Positions 1-5,634 of a DNA stretch of 6,998 nt are shown here, one piece after another; the stretch's first letter is position 1; every line of letters starts with the position of its first letter. A program made the position numbers and the translations under genes. Below the pieces are notes generated by a model. That model saw only the letters and a program-made list of their open reading frames with translations. It searched no databases and was not told the DNA's origin. Source of the DNA: a bacterium (GTDB lineage: Bacteria > Bacillota > Negativicutes > Acidaminococcales > Acidaminococcaceae); assembly GCA_004562175.1 (NCBI GenBank), contig SFRS01000035.1:1-6998 (forward strand), given 5' to 3'.

Positions 1-278
1 GTCAGCCGCGTGCCCAGTCCCTGTCCGCGCTGGTCCTCAGCGATGGCCACCCTGGTCACCTGGGCCTCGCCTGCCACCAGCCAAAAGCCGGCATAGCCGA
101 TGAGCTTCCCCGCCGACTCCATTACCAAATACGTGGTCAGCTCGTTGGCCAGCTCATTGCGCAGCATGTTTTCGTTCCACGCATCATAAAAGGCGGTGGC
201 CTCAATGGTCACAACCGCCGGAATATCCGCCTCCGTCAGGAGGCGGAAGCTTATTGCTGTTGTTGCTTCTTCTCCCAC
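1..278 (-). CDS. rimI: RimI-type ribosomal-protein alanine N-acetyltransferase (3' end outside window)
   Basis: Partial GNAT-family acetyltransferase; 92 codons are visible and the C-terminal part lies beyond coordinate 1. RimI acetylates the N-terminal alanine of ribosomal protein S18 in the cytoplasm using acetyl-CoA. Visible support: a RimI-like N-terminus (LTEADIPAVVTIE, residues 14-26), the Y-D-A-W segment (31-34) matching the family's conserved aromatic/Trp region, strand IGYAGFWLV (60-68), and motif A VAIAEDQRGQGLGTRL (77-92), whose R84-x-x-G87-x-G89 forms the acetyl-CoA pyrophosphate loop. I chose the GTG at 276-278 because no in-frame ATG precedes the conserved part and an AGAGG-type Shine-Dalgarno lies just upstream. 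This start gives a 28-base overlap with the end of tsaB, implying translational coupling. Neighbouring tsaB and tsaE fit the common tsaE-tsaB-rimI order. The family call is firm; the exact start and the S18 substrate are inferred. Confidence 0.88.
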   Translation of the reverse strand, partial: MGEEATTAISFRLLTEADIPAVVTIEATAFYDAWNENMLRNELANELTTYLVMESAGKLIGYAGFWLVAGEAQVTRVAIAEDQRGQGLGTRL

Positions 279-955
279 AGTTCCTCTGCCTCTGATCTTC
301 TGATATAGTATGGCTCTAGTCCAAAGATTTTTTTGTCAGCCTCCGGGTCAAACTCGTCCAACGCTGCCCAAGCCACGCTGCTAGCTCGCGGCATGCGCAA
401 AGCTACCGGCGCTTCTCGTACCCATGTGGGCAAGCCATCCGGCACTTTTTTCACTAAGCGCTCGCACTCGCCCATGAACAGCGCAGGCGTTCCCTGCAGT
501 GCGATGCGTTCCAAGGCTTCCTGCGCGTTGACAACAGCCACAGGCGCCAGCTCCACCAGCTGGCCATTCTGCCACTGATACAGAGCTTGGTAAAAATTGC
601 CCTTTTGGGCGTCCAGCACCGGGGATAAAACTATGCCCTCCAGCTGGATATTATAGGCCAAGGCCTTCAGGGTATCCACTCCGTGCAGGCAGCACTGCCA
701 GGCGTAGGCCATGGCCTCAGCAGTGGCAAGGCCAATGCGTAGGCCTGTGAAGGAGCCTGGACCCATGCTCACAGCGAGTAAGCCAATATCCTTCTTCTCC
801 ACGCCGGTGCGGGCTAAAAGCTGCTCCAACTGGGGCAAAAGACCCTCAGAATGGGTCATGCCCATATTAATCGTATATTCTGCCAAGAGCTCCCGCTCCC
901 GGCACAGGGCCACTGTGCACACCTTGGTGGCAGTATCAATGGCTAAAGTCAGCAT
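251..955 (-). CDS. tsaB: TsaB, dimerization subunit of the tRNA t6A37 threonylcarbamoyltransferase complex
   Basis: 234-residue ASKHA-fold protein, the usual length for TsaB (YeaZ). With TsaD and TsaE it transfers threonylcarbamoyl from threonylcarbamoyl-AMP to A37 of ANN-decoding tRNAs; TsaB is the non-catalytic partner that dimerizes with TsaD. Seen in the sequence: N-terminal LAIDTATKVCTVAL (4-17), MTHSEGLLP (33-41), the family signature MGPGSFTGLRIGLATAEAMAY (64-84), DAQKGNFYQALY (115-126) and the typical C-terminal PYYIRRSEAEELW (215-227). The ATG at 953-955 is preceded by an AAGGAGGT Shine-Dalgarno (964-971) that lies inside the end of tsaE, with which it overlaps by 20 bases. The protein ends in KKQQQQ, a short poly-Gln tail encoded where rimI overlaps. 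Assignment is secure from the GPGSFTGLR signature and gene order. Confidence 0.96.
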   Translation of the reverse strand: MLTLAIDTATKVCTVALCRERELLAEYTINMGMTHSEGLLPQLEQLLARTGVEKKDIGLLAVSMGPGSFTGLRIGLATAEAMAYAWQCCLHGVDTLKALAYNIQLEGIVLSPVLDAQKGNFYQALYQWQNGQLVELAPVAVVNAQEALERIALQGTPALFMGECERLVKKVPDGLPTWVREAPVALRMPRASSVAWAALDEFDPEADKKIFGLEPYYIRRSEAEELWEKKQQQQ

Positions 956-1409
956 CCTCTTCTACCTCCTTGAGCAAGCGCTCATAGCGCGGTCCCCGCG
1001 CCGCCAGCGTCGCTCTGCGGCCCGCGCCCTCATGGCGCAGCACCACCTGTAAATATTCCTCCGGCAGCTGCTCGCTAAAAAGCTCCGCCCATTCAATCAA
1101 GGTCACACCCTCGCCTCCGGCGTATTCACCAAAGCCGATATCCTCCAGCTCCTCAGGCCGATTGAGACGATATAAATCAAAATGGCGCACCTCCAGCTCC
1201 TTGCCCTCATACACATTCATGATAGCGAAGGTGGGGCTGGTCACCGCCTCGGGCTCCACCCCGAGGCTGGTAGCAATGCCGCGGCTCAAAAGGGTCTTGC
1301 CAGCCCCCAAATCGCCGCTGAGGCAAAGCACATCACCATCTGCAAGATGCCTACCCAACAGGCGACCAAAAGCCTCCGTGGCGGCACTGTCCACCAAATA
1401 CTTTTCCAT
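936..1409 (-). CDS. tsaE: TsaE, ATPase of the tRNA t6A37 threonylcarbamoylation complex
   Basis: 157-residue P-loop ATPase of the TsaE (YjeE) family, at the family's normal length. It acts in the cytoplasm with TsaB and TsaD, and its ATP hydrolysis is needed for multiple turnover of t6A synthesis. Seen: Walker A GDLGAGKT (32-39), the switch-like TSPTFAIMNVY (57-67), HFDLYRL (76-82) with the conserved Asp78, and LIEWAEL (104-110) with the conserved Glu106-Trp107. The ATG at 1407-1409 has AAGGAGA seven bases upstream, and the stop of the GerMN lipoprotein gene lies 10 bases upstream. The 3' end carries the Shine-Dalgarno and start of tsaB. It is clearly co-transcribed with tsaB. Nothing is missing from the catalytic set. 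Confidence 0.96.
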   Translation of the reverse strand: MEKYLVDSAATEAFGRLLGRHLADGDVLCLSGDLGAGKTLLSRGIATSLGVEPEAVTSPTFAIMNVYEGKELEVRHFDLYRLNRPEELEDIGFGEYAGGEGVTLIEWAELFSEQLPEEYLQVVLRHEGAGRRATLAARGPRYERLLKEVEEDADFSH

Positions 1410-1419
1410 AAAGCTCTCC

Positions 1420-1944
1420 TTACAAAAAATCCTTATTGCGAATCAGGGGCTCCTCTACATCCATATGACCGCTGATAGTGGTCACCTTTTGACCTTCAAT
1501 GAGAATTTGCACCCTTTTGATTTCGGGAAACTCTGTCAATGTGTTGGCAATAGCATAGCAAAGCATCATTTCTCCATAGGAGCCCTGGCTTTTTTTGGTC
1601 AGCTCCTTGGAAAAATTCGCGTAAGCCGTGCCCTTTTCGTCCACCTTGAGGCTCAAAACCTTGGTGCCGATGGGGAATACGTCCTCCATGCTGGCATCCT
1701 GAGGCTTGGTGCTCACCAAGGCAATCAAGGCATTTTCGGCTACGCTCTTGCCGTTGTCGTTAATCGTAAATTTTTCTGGCAGCAGCTTTTCCCTGCCGTC
1801 CGCAGCAGCACGATAGACAATAAAGCTTTGCTGCTTGATTTCCTGCTTGGGCGGAGTCACCGGCGCAGGCTCCTTCTTGCCGAAATCACAACCATTCATC
1901 ATGACTGCACAGATAAGCAGCATGAGTAAAAAGATCTTTTTCAT
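1420..1944 (-). CDS. GerMN-domain (sporulation/germination GerM-like) lipoprotein
   Basis: 174-residue predicted lipoprotein. The N-terminus has two lysines, a hydrophobic stretch (4-16) and a lipobox ending N17-G18-C19, so C19 should be lipidated after signal peptidase II cleavage. Asp20 follows the cysteine. A short charged/proline-rich tether (residues 22-38) precedes one GerMN domain (about 41-170): FIVYRA (41-46), IPIGTKVLSL-like FPIGTKVLSL (90-99), AYANFSKEL (107-115), GSYGEMMLCYAIANTLTEFP (121-140), VQILIEG (145-151) and GHMDVEEPLIRN (159-170). In Bacillus, GerM takes part in the mother cell-forespore channel and in germination; the domain also occurs in species not known to sporulate, where its role is unclear. 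The start at 1942-1944 has GGAGG upstream. It lies 18 bases after the amidase gene, so a joint role in peptidoglycan remodelling is a reasonable inference, not shown. I leave the symbol blank because a true GerM function is unproven. Confidence 0.88.
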   Translation of the reverse strand: MKKIFLLMLLICAVMMNGCDFGKKEPAPVTPPKQEIKQQSFIVYRAAADGREKLLPEKFTINDNGKSVAENALIALVSTKPQDASMEDVFPIGTKVLSLKVDEKGTAYANFSKELTKKSQGSYGEMMLCYAIANTLTEFPEIKRVQILIEGQKVTTISGHMDVEEPLIRNKDFL

Positions 1945-1962
1945 AAATACTGCCTCCGTTGC

Positions 1963-3426
1963 TTAAGCAAAATAATTCTCCACGCCCTCTACAATCAGGC
2001 GGGCAGTCTTCTTTTGGAACCACTTGCCCTTCATGAGCTTTTCTTCCTTGGGATTGGAAATGAAGCACATTTCTAAGAGCGTTGCAGGCATGCTGCAGCG
2101 CTTGACAACGTAGAAATTAGCTTGGCGCACGCCAAGATTGTCCACGCCGAAATTTTTGGCAAATTTATCCTGGATTGCCTTGGCAATCTTCAAATCGTTA
2201 TCGGTTTTAGGGTAATAGTAGCTGGAGAAGCCACCCACACTCTTATTCACTGAGGAATTGATGTGCAGGCTCAAAAATAGGTCCGAATTATGCTTTTCAG
2301 CCACATTCACACGAGCCTGCAGCTCCGCTCTGTCGCTGGCATTAGGCCCGTACACATCCACATCCGTAGTACGGGTCATGTAAACCTTGGCTCCCGCTTT
2401 TTCTAAAAGCTCCTTTACCCGCATACTGATTTCCAAGGTAATTTGCTTTTCCTTGAGGCCGCTGGCACCTATGGCGCCGGGGTCACTACCACCATGACCG
2501 GGGTCCAGAGTAATAATCTTGCCCTTGATGCCACCACCGGTGCGGAACTTTGTCTTGGCCTTGATAGCCAAGGGCTCTTCCTCTTTAGCAGCGGTATTCT
2601 TGCCGGACTTAGCAGTGCTCTTGCTATCACTCTTACTTGAGGGGCCTATCTTGATTACCTTCGGTCCGGTGCTAGTACCGGGAGTTTTGCCCGTGCTTAC
2701 AGAGGGAGTTTTCGTGGACACCGTGGCTGGCACCGTTGCTTTAGATACATTCCCTTGATTAACAGTGGGCTTTTGAGTAGAAACCACGGGCGCTGTGGAG
2801 CTCGGCTTGGTCACTACGGGCTGATTGGCCTCCGCCGCCGGTCCCTTCACCGGACGGGAGCCCACCACAGGCTTGTTGCCCACTACGGGAGAGCTGTTAG
2901 CTACCGGCTTATTAGTAGTGCCTGCCACGGCAGTAGTGGATCCTGCGGCTGCTGCAGTTGAGCTAACAAGTTTATTGGTAGCCACAGTACTCTTAGTTGC
3001 ACTATTATTGACCACAGCAGTTGTTTTGGCAGCAGTCACGTCCAACACAACTCTAAAGGGGCGCCCTGTTTGGGGATCCTTTTTCAGCACAAAGGCTCTG
3101 TAGTCACTGCCATTGATTTGCTGGTTCAGTGGCAAATGCACCTCTGTAAAGCTGCCACCGTCCACCACGCGCAGCTCATCCGCCAAAGTACTCTTGATTT
3201 TTTTTACCTTGGGCACCTGTCCCGCCACCTTGGCGTTTACGGTCAGCTTCAGCTTCGAGCCCTCCAGCTCCACCGCATAACCAGCCGTGTCCGTAATGTC
3301 TACCACCAAACGCAGCACATTGCTCTTGTCCACACCCCATTTAACATCGGTAATCTGGGCCGCATGAGCTACTGCAGTCATGAGCAGCATACAGACCGTC
3401 AGGGTCAACAGAAATAATCTACGCAC
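1963..3426 (-). CDS. Secreted N-acetylmuramoyl-L-alanine amidase with AMIN domain (Amidase_3)
   Basis: 487-residue exported zinc amidase that cleaves the bond between N-acetylmuramic acid and L-alanine in peptidoglycan. Layout: signal peptide 1-22 (MRR, hydrophobic core, AHA cleavage motif at 20-22); AMIN domain about 24-131, which in relatives binds peptidoglycan and targets the enzyme to the septum; a low-complexity Ser/Thr/Pro/Val/Lys linker about 132-296; catalytic Amidase_3 domain about 302-486. Zinc ligands by family pattern: H311 in DPGHGG, E326 in LKEKQITLE and H388 in LSLHIN; the catalytic Glu is E452 in LLEMCFISN. All are present, so it should be active. It starts with GTG (3424-3426): this start gives an intact signal peptide, and a GAGGTGG Shine-Dalgarno lies just upstream. 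Its partner downstream is a GerMN lipoprotein. AmiC/CwlD-type naming is possible, but I cannot choose between them. Confidence 0.95.
   Translation of the reverse strand: MRRLFLLTLTVCMLLMTAVAHAAQITDVKWGVDKSNVLRLVVDITDTAGYAVELEGSKLKLTVNAKVAGQVPKVKKIKSTLADELRVVDGGSFTEVHLPLNQQINGSDYRAFVLKKDPQTGRPFRVVLDVTAAKTTAVVNNSATKSTVATNKLVSSTAAAAGSTTAVAGTTNKPVANSSPVVGNKPVVGSRPVKGPAAEANQPVVTKPSSTAPVVSTQKPTVNQGNVSKATVPATVSTKTPSVSTGKTPGTSTGPKVIKIGPSSKSDSKSTAKSGKNTAAKEEEPLAIKAKTKFRTGGGIKGKIITLDPGHGGSDPGAIGASGLKEKQITLEISMRVKELLEKAGAKVYMTRTTDVDVYGPNASDRAELQARVNVAEKHNSDLFLSLHINSSVNKSVGGFSSYYYPKTDNDLKIAKAIQDKFAKNFGVDNLGVRQANFYVVKRCSMPATLLEMCFISNPKEEKLMKGKWFQKKTARLIVEGVENYFA
2539..3033 (-). repeat. Low-complexity linker in the amidase with recurring Pro-Val motifs
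   Basis: This stretch encodes residues about 132-296 between the AMIN and catalytic domains. It is almost free of aromatic and bulky residues and is built from Ser, Thr, Val, Ala, Pro, Lys and Asn. Pro-Val motifs recur every 7-12 residues: NKPV (172), SPVV (179), NKPV (184), RPV (191), NQPVV (201), APVV (212). A Ser/Lys-rich segment (261-281) and a short acidic patch EEE (282-284) follow. It is likely a disordered, basic tether that could span or contact the cell wall. The repeats are imperfect at the protein level, and I did not see exact DNA repeats. Confidence 0.7.
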
Positions 3427-3430
3427 AGTG

Positions 3431-3441
3431 CCACCTCTTCC
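3431..3441 (-). promoter_or_regulatory. Shine-Dalgarno supporting the GTG start of the amidase gene
   Basis: On the minus strand the bases read GGAAGAGGTGG, followed by four bases and then GTG at 3424-3426. Counting from AGAGG the spacing is about seven bases. No ATG in this frame would keep a complete signal peptide, so this site decides the start. The rest of the 53-base gap (3427-3479) is A/T-rich, and I see no convincing terminator or promoter in it. Confidence 0.65.
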
Positions 3442-3479
3442 GCTTAAAAATGAATTTACTAAGAAAACTTAACATTTTA

Positions 3480-5111
3480 TTATAACATTTTTCTGCTTCT
3501 AGTGCAAACGCATGCGGCTTCGTGTCGCACATCATCCCGTGCATCGCTCAAATAGTAGCTAATTTCATCCGCAGCTAAGCCCACATCCTCGCAGGCCATG
3601 CTACCGGCTGCTCCATGCAGATACACACCGCACACTGCTGCCTCAGCCAAGGAAATACCCTGAGCCGCAAGTCCCGCAATAATGCCGGTGAGCACGTCAC
3701 CGCTACCACCCGTAGCCAAAGCACTGGTACCAGTGCTATTGATGTACAGTGTGCCATTGGGACAAGCCACAACTGTGGGCGCACCCTTGAGCACTACCAC
3801 AGCCTGCCATTCCTGAGCGTATTTACGGGCAACATTGATTCTGTTCCGATTGATTTCTTCCACAGAAAGGCCGGTTAATCGGGACATCTCCCCAGCATGG
3901 GGCGTGAGCACCTTGGGAGCAGTCATTTGAGTCAAAACCTCAGTATTGTCCTTCAGTGCCGTGATGGCGTCAGCATCGATAACCACAGGAACCTCACACT
4001 TGCTCAAAATATCCCGCACTGCTTCTTGAGTACTGTCGGACAAGCCCAAGCCCGGCCCAATAGCCAAAACATCAGCCTTGTTGGCGCGAGTGAGCACGTC
4101 ACTAGCAGCGGCGCTGCCCAGCACACCGGGACTGCGCTCCAAAAGGCCGTGCACCATGACCTCGGTGAGCTTCAGTGCCAGCACATCGCGACTAGAAAGA
4201 GGTGTGAGCAAGGACACTAAGCCGGCACCAGCCTTCACAGCAGCGTTGGCACACATGGCCGCAGCACCGGTAAAGTCAGGGCTACCGGCACAGACTACCA
4301 CGCGACCGGCATCACCCTTGTGAGCATCTGCTGCACGTATGGGCAGCAGCTTTTGCACAATTTGCGGTGTAATTCTATATTTACCACTAGCATATTCATC
4401 CAGCAGCTTGGTTGGCATACCAATGGAGGCAATACATACATCACCTGCCAACTCCTTGCCGGGATACAGCAAAAAGCCTGTTTTAGGAAGCTCCATTGTC
4501 ACTGTTATTTCTGCTCGCACTGCGTCCTCGCTGGCGGAGCCATCATCAGCATTGACACCGGTGGGCATATCAATGGACAGCACGTGCTTACCCAGCTTGT
4601 TCATCAGCTGGCAGGCACGCCGAGCCGGCGCGCGCAGCTCGCCGGCAAAGCCAGTACCGATGATAGCATCTACCACCACGTTAGCGCGCTCTATTGCCAG
4701 CTCCACATGCAGCCAATCCTCTTCGCTCTGCACCTCAGCTAAAGCAATGCCCGCATTCCGCACCATGGCCAGCTCCGCAGCAGCATCGCCGCTAATCTTG
4801 TCTAAAGAAGTGCCAATCAAAAAAACCTTGACCTGCACCCCATAGCAAGACAACCAGCGTGCGGCGCCGAAGCCGTCGCCGCCGTTGTTGCCACCACCGC
4901 AAAGTACCACAACCTTGCCAAGGGTCGGCATCCTATCAACCGGCGGAACATCAGAATCACGATCTTCATTCCTGAAGTCCCTTAGTAGCTCCATCACCTC
5001 GTCAGCCACCTGCTTGGCTGCCGCGTCCATCAAAACCAGTCCCGGAATACCATATTTTTCCGTAGCCAGTTGATCTATTTCCTTCATTTCCTGTGCTGTT
5101 ACAAGCTTCAT
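3480..5111 (-). CDS. nnr: Bifunctional NAD(P)H-hydrate epimerase / ADP-dependent NAD(P)H-hydrate dehydratase
   Basis: 543-residue fusion that repairs damaged (hydrated) NADH and NADPH in the cytoplasm: the N-terminal YjeF_N domain interconverts the R and S hydrates, and the C-terminal ribokinase-like domain dehydrates the S form using ADP. Epimerase part (about 1-235): TAQEMKEIDQLA (5-16), GGGNNGGDGFGAARWL (72-87), DAIIGTG (148-154) and SIDMPTGVNADDG (179-191). Dehydratase part (about 245-520): HKGDAGRVVVCAGS (264-277), IGPGLG (351-356), VIDADAITAL (377-386), LTPHAGEMSRL (402-412) and ATGGSGDVLTGIIAGL (466-481) with the catalytic Asp472. Start ATG 5109-5111; its GGAGGG Shine-Dalgarno lies within the last codons of acpS, only four bases separating the two genes. 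Oddities: a charged/proline insertion at residues 46-63 before the Rossmann strand, and a Cys/Arg-rich tail (CVCTRSRK, 534-541) unlike the usual family ending. Pairing with acpS is common in Firmicutes. Confidence 0.95.
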   Translation of the reverse strand: MKLVTAQEMKEIDQLATEKYGIPGLVLMDAAAKQVADEVMELLRDFRNEDRDSDVPPVDRMPTLGKVVVLCGGGNNGGDGFGAARWLSCYGVQVKVFLIGTSLDKISGDAAAELAMVRNAGIALAEVQSEEDWLHVELAIERANVVVDAIIGTGFAGELRAPARRACQLMNKLGKHVLSIDMPTGVNADDGSASEDAVRAEITVTMELPKTGFLLYPGKELAGDVCIASIGMPTKLLDEYASGKYRITPQIVQKLLPIRAADAHKGDAGRVVVCAGSPDFTGAAAMCANAAVKAGAGLVSLLTPLSSRDVLALKLTEVMVHGLLERSPGVLGSAAASDVLTRANKADVLAIGPGLGLSDSTQEAVRDILSKCEVPVVIDADAITALKDNTEVLTQMTAPKVLTPHAGEMSRLTGLSVEEINRNRINVARKYAQEWQAVVVLKGAPTVVACPNGTLYINSTGTSALATGGSGDVLTGIIAGLAAQGISLAEAAVCGVYLHGAAGSMACEDVGLAADEISYYLSDARDDVRHEAACVCTRSRKML

Positions 5112-5115
5112 GTTA

Positions 5116-5487
5116 TTATCCCTCCATTGTTACATACGCCAAAGCCATTTCTCGGCTATGGCTCATGCTCAAACATATATTTTTTATTCCTAAACGAGCT
5201 GCCAGCTCAGCATGATAGCCCTTGAGCTGCACTCGCGGTTTACCTAGCTCATCATTAGTCACCACTATTTCAGTTAATTCACCTCTGCGCAGCCCCGTAC
5301 CCAAAGCCTTGAGCACGGCCTCCTTGGCCGCAAAGCGGGCAGCGAAGCTGGCCGAGGCCTGCTTCCCACGACTTCTGCAATAAGCTATTTCCTCAGGGGC
5401 AAAAACACGCTGCACAAAGGTCTTGCGCTCACATGCCTTTCGCACGCGCTCAATTTCTATCACATCACAACCAACGCCAACAAGCAT
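5116..5487 (-). CDS. acpS: Holo-[acyl-carrier-protein] synthase
   Basis: 123-residue group I phosphopantetheinyl transferase at the family's usual length. It moves 4'-phosphopantetheine from CoA to the serine of acyl carrier protein, activating it for fatty-acid synthesis. Seen: GVGCDVIEIERV (4-15) with the magnesium-binding Asp8; RFAAKEAVLKALGTG (51-65) with Glu56, the second metal ligand, and the conserved Lys55 and Lys60; and the C-terminal SMSHSREMALAYV (107-119). The ATG at 5485-5487 is preceded by AAGGAGGAGG (5491-5500). It appears to be the first gene of the operon: a candidate promoter lies upstream and the transporter's terminator separates it from the gene before. The nnr gene follows after four bases. 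Confidence 0.96.
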   Translation of the reverse strand: MLVGVGCDVIEIERVRKACERKTFVQRVFAPEEIAYCRSRGKQASASFAARFAAKEAVLKALGTGLRRGELTEIVVTNDELGKPRVQLKGYHAELAARLGIKNICLSMSHSREMALAYVTMEG

Positions 5488-5526
5488 GTTCCTCCTCCTT
5501 CACAATTCATTATTAAATTAATAACT

Positions 5527-5554
5527 ATTTTATATTCTTGAGTCTACTCGTAAA
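5527..5554 (-). promoter_or_regulatory. Candidate sigma-A promoter for the acpS operon
   Basis: Read on the minus strand, a -35-like TTTACG (5549-5554, 4/6 match) is followed after 16 bases by a -10-like TAAAAT (5527-5532, 5/6 match). The transcript would start about 30 bases before the acpS ATG, leaving room for the strong Shine-Dalgarno. Location between the transporter terminator and acpS supports it, but the surrounding DNA is A/T-rich, so chance matches are likely. Confidence 0.35.
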
Positions 5555-5580
5555 ATCCTTTTTTTCCAAGAACATTTCAC

Positions 5581-5619
5581 AAAAAAGTAAAAAGCCTGCC
5601 ACCATGAAGTGACAGGCTT
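5581..5619 (-). terminator. Intrinsic terminator of the DASS transporter gene
   Basis: On the minus strand an 11-bp stem AAGCCTGTCAC / GTGGCAGGCTT (one T-G wobble) with a six-base loop is followed directly by TTTAC and TTTTTT. The arms are 5609-5619 and 5592-5602, and the T-tract lies at 5581-5591. The hairpin begins 15 bases past the transporter stop codon. The opposite strand has no T-run after the hairpin, so termination is one-directional. It separates the transporter from the acpS operon. Confidence 0.9.
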
Positions 5620-5634
5620 AATAGTATTAAAGTA

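Noticed and set aside
1162..1929. Plus-strand open frame of 255 codons across tsaE and the GerMN lipoprotein gene
   Set aside because: It lies antisense to two well-supported genes, resembles no family I know, crosses a gene boundary and has no convincing Shine-Dalgarno.
2519..3103. Plus-strand hydrophobic frames opposite the amidase linker that look like membrane peptides
   Set aside because: The Leu/Val/Ala richness is the antisense image of the Ser/Thr/Lys-rich linker, and no ribosome binding site supports them.
3463..3478. Possible hairpin between nnr and the amidase gene (TAAG/CTTA arms) as a terminator
   Set aside because: The stem is four A/T-rich pairs without a following T-run, so it is too weak to terminate.
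4339..4845. Plus-strand frames of 168 and 140 codons opposite the nnr gene
   Set aside because: Low-complexity Ser/Thr/Ala-rich translations with no domain motif, fully covered by a conserved gene on the other strand.
5540..5549. Small inverted repeat GAGT-CT-ACTC within the candidate acpS promoter spacer, as a possible operator
   Set aside because: Arms are only four bases and do not extend; expected by chance in a spacer of this size.
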